DNA of 64,000 nt, from NCBI GenBank assembly GCA_012064385.1, contig QRDG01000421.1, positions 155,128-219,127 on the forward strand, read 5' to 3'. This DNA comes from Puccinellia tenuiflora (lineage: Eukaryota > Streptophyta > Magnoliopsida > Poales > Poaceae). The notes under the pieces were generated by a model. The model was not told the DNA's origin and made no database searches. It worked only from the letters and a program-made list of their open reading frames with translations. Shown here one piece after another: positions 1 through 12,577 of the stretch (position 1 is its first letter; each line of letters starts with the position of its first letter). The translations under genes were made by a program, and so were the position numbers.

Positions 1-660
1 AATTTTTATACTTCTTTACATCTTATTTTAAGATATTACAAGTATAATTTTTTATTTGTTCACATAGTTACCCACACAACTGGCAATATTTTAAAATATT
101 AGTTCGTGTGTTTTGGTTTGTAATATCATTGAAAGATATTAAATTGTTGTAACAAAGCTATGCTTTAGAACTATTTTTCTACAATGCATAGTCTATGTAA
201 TGTATAATTTATACGTATTGATGATAATGGTTGGTAAAGAATGCGATCTAATAAATATCTCAATCGCTGCTTGTAGTGTATGATTAGGTAAGGATATTTA
301 TAAAAAATAGTCTGAACTAAACCAATAACACTCCATTTTCATGGTCAAGATTGTGTAGCTACCAATTCAAAATTTAACAAAGTGTGCATCATATGTACTT
401 TGTATTTAAATAACATTGTTCAGAGTAATCACCGGTAAAAATAAAATGGCGTGGATTCTAGTCTGTTTGTGGCGTGGTACTTTCTCGACGGTAATTTGTG
501 TTCGAAGGGGGTCACGCTTGACTGATCTATATGTTAGCACACGGGAGGCAAAGTTTAGACATGTGACATGTCCGGGCCTTAGCAAACAATGTAAAGCCAT
601 ATTTTCTATTTGTGGCAGCTTGATTATTTGTCGGTGCTCTTAGCAATCTCAATATAAGAT
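1..660. other. AT-rich sequence, no gene recognised
   Basis: Frequent stops in all frames. Two short frames around 406-643 mirror each other on opposite strands and have no known domain. Confidence 0.4.
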
Positions 661-1020
661 CGATCTCACTTATTGTGGATAAGATGATGAATGATGAAGA
701 TTAGGTACCGTATCGGTCGACGGGTCTCTATACCCCCATATATAGACGACGGGAATTAGGGTTACAAGGTATCAAGTCGTTTCACACATGCTAAAGATAA
801 CGCTAAACCATAATAATATAATCTAGATCCGATCACAGTAGGTTGCAAGAGATACCGTAGAATCCGCATAGATGATCTTGGCGTGGCTTACAACCTAACA
901 TGATTGGTCTAGCCCCTGCCTCGGGTCCGAATCCTTGTGGTGTGCACCCTGGTTACAAGTGGGCCACCTTTACCCTTCATGGGCCTACCTTGTCAGTTAA
1001 ATTTATTAGTTTATATGGTC
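661..1020 (-). repeat. Possible LTR remnant (minus strand)
   Basis: The minus strand reads CTTGTAACCCTAATTCCCG followed by CTATATATGGGGGTATAGAGACC. This is a TATA box in a layout common to plant copia LTR promoters. No ends or target duplication were found. Confidence 0.3.
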
Positions 1021-1284
1021 TTACGCAATGTGCTTGTTAGCATATGGTGTACACAAGTCCCTTGCCAGTTCATGAAATAAAAATTTGTTGCATGGAATTA
1101 ATCATGAAGATCTAGTTAAACACATTTTCGTAAAACCTGCAGGGCTTCCCACCGCAAAGAGAATAGCATGCTAAGTAAATTTTGTTGGTGTTGAGAAATA
1201 TAATACATACGTAGACGCTCACATATACGCACATGCACACACCCATATGAATGGACTTAAGAACCCATCCTTACAAGCTAGCAC

Positions 1285-1329
1285 CTTCAAGAGACTTTCT
1301 CAAAAAAAAAAAAAAAACTTCAAGAGACT
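1285..1329 (+). mobile_element. Poly(A)-bearing micro-insertion with 12-bp target duplication
   Basis: CTTCAAGAGACT occurs at 1285-1296 and again at 1318-1329. The 21 bases between are TTCTC plus 16 A. This is the footprint expected of an extremely 5'-truncated LINE-mediated insertion. Confidence 0.5.
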
Positions 1330-1639
1330 ATGTCGTGCGGTTTAGTTTTGAGATTGAAAAGGCCACCACATGCGCAGAAACATTGCCACCCACTGAAATG
1401 ATATTCAGTCTTCGTGAGGCACACCGGTGTCAAATCTGGGGTTTAATCGTTGGTGCACTTGGAGGTATAATCACCCTCCCAGCCATCCAACCACATGTTG
1501 GTTCTCACATGCTAACTAAACCTTCTTTTTTCGCCTGATTACATTGGTTTGTTCTTATGTCCAAATAGGTCGATAGTGTGTATTTGATTCCGCAAATTGA
1601 TCGTTATATTATGTTGAGATACCCCACCATCTTAAAATG

Positions 1640-2650
1640 TAAGGCGCATATGATTTTTCATCTTTTTCGTCCAGCGCGCGGGCAAACGCTGCACCACAGG
1701 CTGGATATTTGGTGCGTGCACAACAGCGCGCTGGAAAAGAAGAGCAGGCGCGCGAAGGTCCAACTGCCACGGTGAAATTTCACCGATGCGTTGCCCGTCG
1801 GAATCGCAATCGACCGCCACCACCCGCCGAAATCGGCTCCGCCCGCCGGAATCGACTGTCGTACGTCGGAATCGATCGCCCCCCGTCGAAATCGACTGCC
1901 GTCGTCGGAATCGACCGCCGCTGCCGTCCTCCTCGCCGTGCGCCCGCGGCCGCCGTCTGGGCGGCCGAGCTGGCCGAGCAGGCACGGATGCGGTAGAGGC
2001 GCCGCTGTACTCGGGCGGGAATTCTCCGGGCGGACGCCCACGCGCCCAGCGTTGCGTCTGCCGCGTCGTCCATCTCTCCGAGTACGCCGGCTGGCGAGGC
2101 AACAACAGACGCTTATGGAGATGAGCTAGCTAGCTCCAACAGAGTCTGTTGAACAGGCGTATCAGCGTATGGAGATGAGCTAGTTCGCCGTGTTGGAGAC
2201 GCGGAGACGCCCGTGCTGAAGGAGCTCGAGGCGACAACGAGCACCCGGCCACGGCCCGCTCCCGCACGCACGCTGCTCCGCTAGCCGCACACACGCACGC
2301 ACGCATTCCGCCGGTCGCCGGGCGCCCGTGCAGCTGCCGAAATCGCGCCGTCGGGCATGGCGTGGTGGAGGAGGATTTAACTCCAGGGACCCAATTGCTT
2401 TTCTTAAAAAATCATAGGGCCGTTTTTATAAAATTTAGGTACCTGTTTGTTGAAGAAACATATTGTGGTGCTGTATTTTAGTGCGTCCGTTGGAGATGAT
2501 GTGATGATGTAGTCTGCGCGCTATATTTTTGAGCATCTAAAAAATCGATGTCGACCGCGGCGCGCTAAAATTGATATTTTGACGTTGTAATATTTTTTTT
2601 AGCGCGCCGGACTCAACCCACGTCTGTTGGAGATGCTCTTAGCAGCTTAG
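1640..2650. repeat. GC-rich unclassified repeat, with GGAATCGACCGCC-type tandem motifs
   Basis: 1795-1930 has about seven diverged copies of a unit near GTCGGAATCGACTGCC (18-20 bases). 2250-2340 is GC-rich with a CACACACGCACGCACGCA run. The right end at 2617-2641 reads CTGTTGGAGATGCTCTTAGC, the terminus common to GAGCATCTCC-type Harbinger-like elements, but the left end was not found. All overlapping frames appear non-coding. Confidence 0.45.
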
Positions 2651-4299
2651 GATGCGTGCATAGGCGGACCTAGCATCCCTCCAGGCCGCCTAGGCTTGCC
2701 GACGGCGCACACCTTGCATTTTAATACTTTCTATAGCAAATTTTTCCCCGAAAATTTAGCATCTTAGGCTGTCAGGCTTTCGAAAGTTTCTAGATCCGCC
2801 ACTGGATACGTGCAAGGCCTCAACGTCGTCAACTTTCATCGTGTCAACATTCTCACCACCGCTGGCCTCATGAGTCATGATGGAGGTGGTGGATATTATC
2901 ATCACCGACCTCTCGCATGAGGTAGATTCATTCTCTCCTAATCCTGAGCATGTGAAGGGGTTGCGCATGAATGGTGTTCATCTGCAGTTCGCTCTGACAA
3001 TTTCTTCGTGTTCGTCACCGATGCCACGCAGGTGAAAGCAGAATGTATTATCTCAAAAATAAAATTTGGCAATACGACGTGGCCTGTAAAAATATGTTAA
3101 GGGTCAAAAGAGCTCATTTTTCTGTACTCGTTTAGTGTGGCGTTAGGGCTGACGTGTGTGGCACATCATATTGTATCGAATTTTTTATCTATGAAATGAC
3201 AAATCTCTTATCTTTCTTTTTGACAATCAATACCATGATATATTCATAGTAGCGAAAAGTACATGATAGAGATACTCGTGCTGACTACAGTGATTACAAA
3301 ATAAAATCTAAGAGGAACAGACAAATCTTCAAGATCTTCAAACTCGGTCTTTTTTATGACACAATTTTGTACTTTTCTGAACGCAGCCATAGGAACATAT
3401 CAAACCAAATACTTTTAAATACCAACGAGAATTCTCCCATAATTTTAATTTTGAACCGCAGTGCTAAATCTATGTGCACACACGCAGTCATCAAAATAAT
3501 CAACCAATATCGTTAAGAGTACCAACTCCTGTATTTCAGGAAAAAACAACCAAACAACATGGTCGACGTCGCTAGGAGTCGAGAGTACGAAACACCATCG
3601 TAGAGGTCATAGCAGTTGGGACAATTGTTGCGATGACAATCCTCCTCGCGACAACCATGAGAAAATATCTAAAATCTCTCTGGCGAAGTAAGATTTGAAG
3701 GATCATAACTAGAAAAACTTAATCTTCCAACAACACCATTGACGTCGGGAAGGAGATCTCGCTGTCGAACGATGGGCCAAAAATCACTTATTGTAGACGA
3801 TACCATCTCTATTTAGGAAGAAGACAGACTACCAAAACCCTGACTTAATCTATTGAAAATACTAATTTTTAGTTTTTTACTTGAAAACTCAACTCCTAAA
3901 TCGGTTTCGCCCCACCCGACGCCGACGAGGCCGGCCTGAGGAGGGGGAACCGACTATGATGGAGGCGAAAGTGGAGGCGGTGGCTGGTGGTGGAACGCAA
4001 AGCAAGAGCTAGTTTTCTGTCATGTTGGTTCTAACAAATCTCTTACCTCATTAAAAGAAGTCAGCAAAATTGGGCTGATACCGTAGACCGGTCGTAAAGT
4101 CCAGCCGATGCGGTCACGGCGCCATTTATCACTCACTCGGTGCACGTGCCCCGCTGGCTCGCGTCGCGCCCGTACACACCGGTCGGCGGGTACGTGGCCC
4201 GCGACGGTTCTCTCGAAGCATTTCCACCTCCCGCCGACGTCGCACGGAGAACAAGCACACGCGTGCCACCTCACCACGCAACGAGCCCACGGCACGCAC
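2651..4299. other. Intergenic repeat debris upstream of LACS
   Basis: No gene was recognised. 3200-3950 contains plain AT-rich text ending in CCCCACCCGACGCCGACGAGG and GGAGGCGAAAGTGGAGGCGG, which looks like transposon or retroelement sequence. Frames longer than 100 codons at 4020-4500 overlap each other on both strands and coincide with the GC-rich LACS leader. Confidence 0.4.
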
Positions 4300-4923
4300 G
4301 ACTCCCTCGGCGTTTTCTCCACCCTCTGCTTTCCTTCCAGAAGCCGGCCGGCGAAGCAACCAGAGGCCGGAAAGCAAAGCACCATTCATTCCGGAAAGGC
4401 GCCACTGAAAAAAGCAGCGACCGACGAGCGCGCGCGAGCAGATCCGGCCGGACGCGCCTCGGCTCTCCCCGCCGTCGCAAGGTGAGCCTCCCACCTCCCC
4501 ATCCTGCTCCGTACTCCCGCGGGGCTCCCCGTTGACCGAATCCTCTCCGAAAAATCCTTCACCTCGCTCGTGGTCGCCGTCGGCTCGAGTCGGGCGGGGT
4601 GGGGTGGAGATCCATCCTTCTGAGACTGGATTGATTTTTTTTTTTACTGCGGACGGTCGAACCCTAGCTCGCTAGGATTCGAGATCCCCGTGATCAGATC
4701 ATCTCGTCCCCAGGGAACGGATTCGACGAATGGACTGTCAGAAATGGTCCACCTGAACCCAACCAAATTGGATGGATTCCTATGGATAGTCCTAGAGTTC
4801 AGCTGGCCCGAGGATCGATCACCGTATACGATGCCCAAATGCTTATTGCGTGATCGTTTTCCATGCCGCATTTACAGTACTTATTATATGGGTGTGTCTA
4901 ACGCTCAGCTGACTGAGAATTAA

Positions 4924-6143
4924 GCTAATTCTCAGTCAGCTGACGTCATCAATCTACGTATTGTAATCACCGACGACGCGTACATATCCAGCCAGCCTGC
5001 CCCGGCACGTTAACTTCCTACGCACTGTCAGCGTTGTGCCTATGCAGCCGGCCGGCCGGCCGGCCCATATGTTAGCCGGCCCATACGATTGCTGTGAGTA
5101 AAATACGTACATAGCATATCCACAATTATTTACATGGTATTTTCAAATTGACACGGTTTATACAGATCACTCACAATATTTTTATAATGAAAAAAGTTAG
5201 TCTCGATTACAACCACAATTGCAACTGGGAAAATCTCAGTTGCAACTCTATCTGCAAGTGACAAAATCTCAGGCAGTTAGAAATATCTGAGTTGCAACTG
5301 GGAAAATCTCAGTTGCAACTTCATCTGCAACTGGGAAAATCTCAGTTGCAACTCCATCTGCAACTGACAAAATCTCAAGCAGTTAGGTATATCTGAGTTG
5401 CAACTATATCTGCAACTGGGAAAATATCAGTTGCAACTTCATCTGCAACTAGGAAAATCTCAGTTGCAACTCCATCTGCAACTGGAAAAATCTCAGTTGT
5501 AACTCCATCTGTAACTGGAAAAATCTCAGTTGCAACCCCAATTGCAACTGAAAAAATATATCGGTTGCAACCCCGCTTACAACTGAAAAAATTTCAATTG
5601 CAAACCTACTTGCAACTAGGAAAATTTTATTTGCAACCACACTATTTTCCCAGTTGCAACCCCGGTTGCAACTAACAATTTTTTGAGTTACAACTCGAGT
5701 TGTAACTAAGATATTTTCCTAATTGCAACTCGAGTTGCAATTGAGATATTTCCGTATTTTAAACTATAAAATAAAAATAGAAAAACATTATCTACAAAAT
5801 TTCTTAAAACTTTCTATCCAAACATACAAATGCTTAAGGCCTGACAAATATAAAACACGCTCGAACTGTGATAACATTCCAGAAAAACATTACAAAAAAA
5901 AAATACAACACACAAAGCAACAAAAAAAGAACAGAAACAAAAACGGGCTAGACCTACAGCAGCCCGGAAAGAAGGTAGCACAAAACAAATGCAACCCGCT
6001 CCGGCCCATGTACAGCCCACCCTTTGGCTAGGCCAAAAAAATAGAAAAGGCCCTGTCCACGCACGAATCTCCACACACGAAATCTAATGGTTAAGAAGTT
6101 GACTGAGAACTAACTTAATTCTCAGCTGACTGAGAATTAGCAA
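4924..6143. mobile_element. Insertion with inverted ends in LACS intron 1 (unclassified DNA element)
   Basis: Both ends carry the same inverted motif: GCTAATTCTCAGTCAGCTGA at 4924 and its reverse complement ending about 6143. Each is also part of a local palindrome. Between them lie a long array of short direct repeats and AT-rich sequence, with no coding region. No clear target duplication could be assigned. The same terminal flavour (TCTCAGTC/GACTGAGA) recurs at 23484-23880, which suggests a dispersed family. A Mutator-like origin is possible but unproven. Confidence 0.45.
5213..5755. repeat. Degenerate tandem array built on a palindromic TTGCAACT core
   Basis: Units of roughly 25-30 bases alternate CAGTTGCAACT with ATCTGCAACTGGGAAAAT, giving about 20 copies with drift towards the 3' end. 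The core AGTTGCAACT is itself a perfect palindrome. The array lies inside the first intron of the LACS gene. Short in-frame translations such as the repeated LQLRFFQ are a by-product of the repeat. Confidence 0.8.
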
Positions 6144-6293
6144 AACCGTTATTATATCCGTTGCTTCTATCGGTGGCAGCTACGTATACAGTACACTGTC
6201 AATCATATCAGAGTTATTAGTACATCTTTGCAACCGTACCGACTTTCCTTCATTAATGTTTGCAATCAACGTTTCAGATAATAGAATAAGGTC

Positions 6294-9200
6294 ATGGAGA
6301 CCGACGAGAATCCAAACATGTCTGTTCTGCAAAGATTGGCCGCAAGTGACGTGCCGCTGGTGAAGGAGTATGGCCTTCCTGGTGTCATCAGTGCTCTTCT
6401 GCTCGCTATAGTTATCCCCATCTTGCTTTCCTCAGTGTTTAGCAAAAAGGCGAAGAAGAGAGCAGTGGTGGCTGATGTGGGGGGTGAAGCAGGCCTTGCG
6501 ATGCGAAACAGTCGATTTTCCTCTTTGGTTCAGGTTCCATGGGCGGGCGCCACGACAATGGCAGCTCTCTTTGAGATGGCTAGCAAAAAGTACCCTCAAC
6601 ACCGCTGTCTAGGCACACGAAATCTGATTAAGAGCGAATTTGTAGAAGCTGCCGATGGACGTAAGTTTGAGAAGTTGCATCTTGGTGAATATCAGTGGAA
6701 CTCGTATTCGGAAGCATTTACTCGTGCGAGTAACTTCGCGTCTGGTCTCATCAAGATGGGCCACCAGGTAGATAGTCATGCTGCTATCTTCTCTGATTCA
6801 AGAGCTGAGTGGATCATTGCTTCTCAGGTAATCGTATTTGTATTAAGTTGTAATATTTTCCATATATGTTCGCTACAATTTATAGGCCTGTATGTGAATA
6901 ATTGATTTTGTTCGCCAGGGATGCTTTCGACAAAATTTAACTGTTGTAACAATCTATGCATCACTTGGCGAGGATGCACTGGTGCACTCACTAAACGAGG
7001 TACAATCATTTGGATTTCTTGGGTGTACAGTAACCATATATAGTCATCATTATATCAAATCTTCCTGGGAGCCAATGCCATGTTGTTTTCACTTCAAATT
7101 GGTAGCTTTTAGGTGTTTCTGTTGACGAAGTATGGTATATTGCCATGTTTCCTAAGGGAACTCTATATTTATATGTCCATACCAGCTGTGGGTTATCTTG
7201 GTCAAGGTTTAGTACAGTTCATAGGTCTTGATGCCCATATCAACTGTGGTTTACCTTGCCATAACGATCCAATACGGAATTGTTTACCAATTACACATAT
7301 AGACTTTCAAGAAAGAACCATCTAACTGGTGCTCCCTGCATCTGAGATATTTTCTTCTGAATTTTAGACGCAGGTTTCAACCCTGATCTGTGATTCAAAG
7401 CAACTTAAGAAGCTGCCTGCAGTCAGCTCGAAGTTGCAGAGTCTTAAGCATGTTATCTATATTGAGGATGAACCTGTTGATGCTGACACACTCAATCAAC
7501 TGAAACACCTGACAACACTATCTTTCACTGCGGTTGAGGAGTTGGGCAAAACATCACAGACAGATGCAAGATTACCATCAAGCACTGACACTGCGGTTAT
7601 TATGTATACAAGTGGAAGTACTGGTCTCCCCAAGGTACAATTCTGATTTTACATTCTTCTGTATTCATTCATCTATAGCCTGAATATAATGATAAATACA
7701 CTGGTGTGCTATAAAATGACAGTCCTAATAGAAAGGGTTAGATACTATCGAGGATTTTTCGCTGTTGGACTGTTTCTTTGCACATTTAAGCGGAACATTC
7801 ATAACTACGATTGTTGCCAGTTATGTCCACTTGTTCCACAGAGGAGAGACAAAACCTAATATTTTCCTGCATGATAGATTTTCCTGCTCTATATTTGCTC
7901 TGGGTAACAAAATCTTGTTAATGGTTTTTCATATGTGTTTTCTTATTGCACACAGCCACTCACATATTCTGAATTATCCAAACGGCATACTTACCTGTCA
8001 CTTGCTATTGCGCACCAATTCATGAACTAAATGTAAGAAAAAAAAAAGAGTAGAAGGTCTGATTTGGCTCTTCTGAATGTCAGAGGACCGAATGAGCCAA
8101 GTAAAGTTGAGTGAGAAAATGTTGCTTGAAGTTTGAAGTGTTAGGTTTGGGAGAGAATACTCCATGTCATCACACTTATTATTGCTCACTTCTTCTAGAG
8201 AACGTTATATCGAGTACGTTTGATCTACCCAGTTAACCTTTTCTTGACTGAATTGTGTGGTGTCCTTTGACATAGGGTGTAATGATTACACATGGCAACA
8301 TGGTGGCCACAGTTGCAGCTGTCAGGACAATTATACCAAATCTGGGCACAGGAGATGTTTATCTGGCATACCTTCCATTGGCTCATGTTTTTGAACTAGC
8401 GGCAGAGGTGATATTTTTTGAGATTCAGAGACATTAATTATTAGAACTATGAATTTATCCAGTGATATGGTGTTCTGTTATTTGTCCAGACTGTCATGTT
8501 AGCTTCTGGTGTTGCGATTGGATACGGCTCAGCTCTGACAATGACTGATGCATCAAACAAGATAAAGAAGGGGACAAAAGGAGATGTTTCTGTACTGAAA
8601 CCTACTCTTATGATTTCAGTTCCTGCAATTCTGGATCGCATAAGAGATGCAGTGTTCAAGAAGGTTCACATTTCTTTCCTGGATTGTAAATTCATGTGCT
8701 CTATCTTAATTCGTATACAACCATCTTGGCTGTTTGCACTAGAAAAAACTTACTTAACCTCCTCAAGTTTGGTGCCTAGTGTACTTAAACCTCTACTGTA
8801 AAGCCAGACATCTGATCCTCTGAACTTCAGAATCAGTTTAGATAATCCTCCATGGCAGTTCTGCACTGTGACTTTGCAATGGTGGCGACGATGGCTCTGC
8901 ACACACGGACCTCCATTGTGGATAAATTTCATTTTGGATAGCCATGTTCCTTGAACCGCACATGTCATACACCATCACGTTCTTCTTCCTTCTCCCTTCT
9001 CTCTCCATTATCTTTCTCCGTTGTCACTAGAATATATCGCAGCCACCGTGGCAATACTGCCATGCAAAACCGTCTTAAGGGGTCATGTGCATCGGTTTTG
9101 AGAGTTGTAGATCTCTGCTATTTCAGTTGAGAGGGTTAATTGTGTGTTAGACATCAAACTCGGGAGGAAAATAGATTATTTCTTTGCACTATCATCTTTG

Positions 9201-12200
9201 TGTTTTCTGATAGACGTGCAATCTATAATTGGACATTACCTTGGGTGTTGTGTGTTCCCTAAAATTCTTCAGCTTGTTTTTTCATTATACAGGTTGCTGA
9301 TAAGGGTGGCGTGACAAAAAAGCTATTTGATGTTGCGTACAAGCGGAATCTTGCAGCAATTGAAGGGAGTTGGTTTGGATCTTGGGCACCAGAGAGGCTT
9401 CTGTGGAACAGCATTATCTTCAAGCCAATACGTTCCATGCTTGGAGGGCGCATGAGATTTATTCTTTGTGGTGGCGCACCTCTATCAAGTGACACACAAA
9501 GATTCATCAATATATGTCTGGGGTAATCTTCATGTTGTCATTTTATCTCCAGTTTATCATTGTACTAAGTTAATTGTCTATCTTGTGCCTGATATAGCAA
9601 AACAATGTCATTGATATAGTATTATGAGTGAGGTTTAGCTTGCAACAGCTTGTACCTCAACCCTGCGCTCTCATAATAGATCCTGTTATCGTGAGGGTAG
9701 TTGGGGTACGAATTTGCAAGCTTATCAAACATGCACATCACGCCAGTCATTTATTAGTTGAAACTGTTAATGTAAATTCATTCTTAATTTCATTATATTT
9801 GTTTTATCTCGATTAGTCTGTCAATTGAAGGCTAGAAGCTCAAGTACAGTAACCAGACATCATTTTAAGATTAAATTGCTTTAAGGCTGATGATTTCTTT
9901 GTCTAGTTTGAGATGCTATATTTGTCTTTTTATGCTTATGCATTGCTTAACTGGTTTTGCAGTGTCCCAGTAGGTCAAGGCTACGGATTGACCGAGACTT
10001 GTGCTGGAGCAGCCTTTTCTGAATGGGATGACACTAGCGTGGGTCGTGTTGGTCCACCTCTCCCTTGTTGCTATGTCAAGGTATGTGTTCTCCACAGAAA
10101 AACAGTTAGCTGTCCTCATGTATGTTTTTGAATAGTGTGTAACAAGCACAGTTACTATTCATATGAAGAATGATAACTTGATGCTCTAAAATACAGAAAC
10201 ATGCAAAACCTGGTATATCCGTCTCAGATATCATGTCTAGCAACGACGTGCCGGATACATTTTAAAGAAGTATTTAACATATACCTGAACTATTTTCTAT
10301 ATGTTATATGTTCCAATATTTCGAGGATACATATCCGTACTGCAGAGGGATACGCCAGGTTTTGCATGTGTCAGTGTTTCAGAGCTTAATTTGTCACACC
10401 TGCTGCACCATCTCCTTAAGATAATGTAACAATGTGACAAGTTATAGCAGTACGTGTGTGGGCAGCCGTGTTTGGGCTTTGCCGCTTGTGGACTACCCTG
10501 GTGGATGATATAAACCAGACCAATGCTGTAAACGACATCGATGAAATAGAAACTGAAACTGAATCTCATCCACTGCTTGCTCCTCTCACCTAACCCGATT
10601 CCCCACCGCTTGTGCAATCTCGATCTCCTTACATATCAGGTCGTCACAAAATTATATATACATAGAACAAAAAAAGTAAACGGTTGATCCCGGTACCACA
10701 ACCCAAAAGCCCATCTAAGTCCGTCTACTCACTTCCCATGCTCTAGTACCACCAGGCTGCCACCTACTTATGCCCCCTGCCGCCTCAATCTTTATGTGGT
10801 CCACACCTCCAGCCAACTGAACGCAATGTCGCTGAGAAAGCGTTGACATGGTGATTCCATGATTCACAACTATGCATTTTAGTCGATTAGCATGAGCTTT
10901 AGAAGAAAGTTATGGGCCAGATCCCACATGTGCATTCCAGATTTATGTGCCCAGCTCCACATGCGATGTCATACTATATGCGTATAGCTAACAAGAATGT
11001 TCAATACAAAAATAAGTAAGATTTCAATTCGCTAACAACTTCACCTTTTGCTGTTCATTTTGATGTTTCTTTTTTTAATTAACATGTCTATGTAGCGTGA
11101 ATTATATGAGCATAGGTGTGGTCTATTAGTTGAGCCACTCAATATAGTTTTGAAAAATACCATTGATGTAAGGAATACTATATTATGTGAAAAATCAAAA
11201 TATCAGGATATTATGTCTGCTTCTGGTCTGTGCAAAACTCATGAGAGCAAGATCTGAACATTGCAATACTTTTCACTTAGCTCTTTTTTTTTGTGCGGGT
11301 CACAATTGTCGTATTTTTGCATTTAATTTTGCCTGATCACGTGTTATAGCATGCATTATATTCATGAATTTTGTCAAAATTTTGAAAACTTTGAGATACC
11401 TCAACCCGACTTGGTTGCACACGCACCAAATTCATTGCATGACTTTATAATGCCTAGACTTCTCATCTCTTTTATCAAATGAATGCAGCTTATTTCATGG
11501 GAAGAGGGTGGTTATAGGATTTCTGATTCTCCAATGCCCCGAGGAGAGGTTGTGGTGGGTGGCCACAGTATAACAAAAGGCTATTTCAACAATGAAGCAA
11601 AAACGGCTGAGGTTTACAAGGTGAGGTTCTTTATCTCCGCATATGCAATCACTGAATGATATATTACCATCTCATGATTGTTTTATGTGTTCTGCAGGTG
11701 GATGAGAGGGGAATACGCTGGTTTTACACTGGTGATATTGGCCAGTTCCATCCTGATGGGTGCGTTGAGATCATCGACAGGAAAAAAGACATAGTAAAAC
11801 TTCAGCATGGAGAATATGTATCTCTTGGCAAGGTTTGCTTTTAAACTGGGGTTCTGTTCGAGCATTCTGTTTGGGTATGTAACTAACTAACTCTCTCTCT
11901 CTCTCTCTCTCTGCAGGTCGAATCAGCTCTACAGACAAGCAACTATGTGGATAACATCATGGTCTATGCTGATCCATTTCATAGTTACTGTGTTGCCCTG
12001 GTAGTACCGGCACAGCAGGCCTTGGAGAAGTGGGCCCAAAATTCAGGGATAAGCTACCAAAACATTGAGGCGCTGTGCCACAATGATCAAGCAATTAAGG
12101 AGGTCCAGCAATCTTTATCAAAGGTTAGATCTGAATCTAGCATTCTATTCATATGATATATCACTGCACTATGTTAGTTGCCAGCTTGAACCAACAGCCT

Positions 12201-12577
12201 CATTTGTGTACCTTAGCTTGTGTAATGCTAACAATTACAGTGCACCACTGGTCCACTGCACCTCCTTATATGGACAATATTGATGAAAAATTCCCATGTC
12301 TGTATAGCCCTTGAAGTACCTCATTGGCAGCCACAAGCTCTTGCATCACCTGCCCTGTTTGTAGCTCTCCGCTGCCGTCTGTCTAACGCAATGTGTTGTT
12401 CCAACTGTGCAGGCGGCGAAAGCAGCCAGGCTTGAGAAGTTTGAAGTACCAGCCAAGATTAGTTTGCTGGCTGAACCTTGGACTCCAGAGTCTGGGCTTG
12501 TGACTGCCGCGCTAAAGCTGAAGCGGGAGCAGCTAAAGACCAAATTCAAAGATGATCTGAACAAGCTCTATCATTGA
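6294..12577 (+). CDS. LACS: Long-chain acyl-CoA synthetase, LACS8/LACS9 type (complete, 12 coding exons)
   Basis: Activates long-chain fatty acids to acyl-CoA using ATP; family members act in ER or plastid-envelope lipid supply. Coding exons that join in frame at GT/AG sites: 6294-6827, 6919-6999, 7368-7634, 8276-8407, 8490-8663, 9293-9522, 9963-10080, 11489-11620, 11698-11832, 11917-12123 and 12413-12577, with 9522/9963 splitting a Gly codon; that is 11 blocks after the start, preceded by a non-coding exon. The product is 724 aa. A hydrophobic anchor lies at residues 29-49, followed by a Lys-rich stretch. The ATP/AMP P-loop YTSGSTGLPKG is at 285-295, QGYGLTETC at about 478-486, YTGD at 566-569 and DRKKD at 583-587. 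All AMP-binding motifs are intact and no exon has a stop. The start is the first ATG of the exon after the 5'-UTR intron. LACS8 versus LACS9 orthology is inferred from the N-terminal anchor and length. Confidence 0.95.
10199..10375. repeat. MITE-like inverted-repeat element in LACS intron
   Basis: ACATGCAAAACCTGG at 10199-10213 is repeated in inverse orientation as CCAGGTTTTGCATGT around 10355-10369, and the similarity continues inward with mismatches (TATCCGT...). This predicts a hairpin of about 175 bases in the 1.4-kb intron between coding blocks 9963-10080 and 11489-11620. Exact ends and target duplication are not clear. Confidence 0.5.

Larger units (their letters stand above)
4300..6276 (+). 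other. LACS 5'-UTR exon and first intron (probable)
   Basis: A GC-rich stretch from about 4300 ends in a good donor (CGCAAG|GTGAG, exon end at 4481). A matching acceptor (GTTTCAG) ends at 6276, 17 bases before the LACS ATG. This suggests a non-coding first exon followed by a 1.8-kb intron. Most of that intron is an insertion carrying TTGCAACT-type repeats (4924-6143). The transcription start cannot be fixed, because no clear TATA box is visible. The short reading frames in this GC-rich stretch overlap on both strands and look non-coding. Confidence 0.55.

Noticed and set aside
1632..2129. Overlapping ORFs of 97-157 codons on both strands
   Set aside because: GC-rich degenerate tandem repeat with five overlapping frames. 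No motif, splice structure or homology was recognised.
5213..5755. CRISPR-like spaced repeats
   Set aside because: This is plant nuclear DNA. The units drift in length and sequence, spacers are not unique, and no cas gene exists.
8276..9292. Possible frame break or missing exon in LACS
   Set aside because: The exons at 8276-8407, 8490-8663 and 9293-9522 join in frame at canonical splice sites and give continuous family-like protein sequence.
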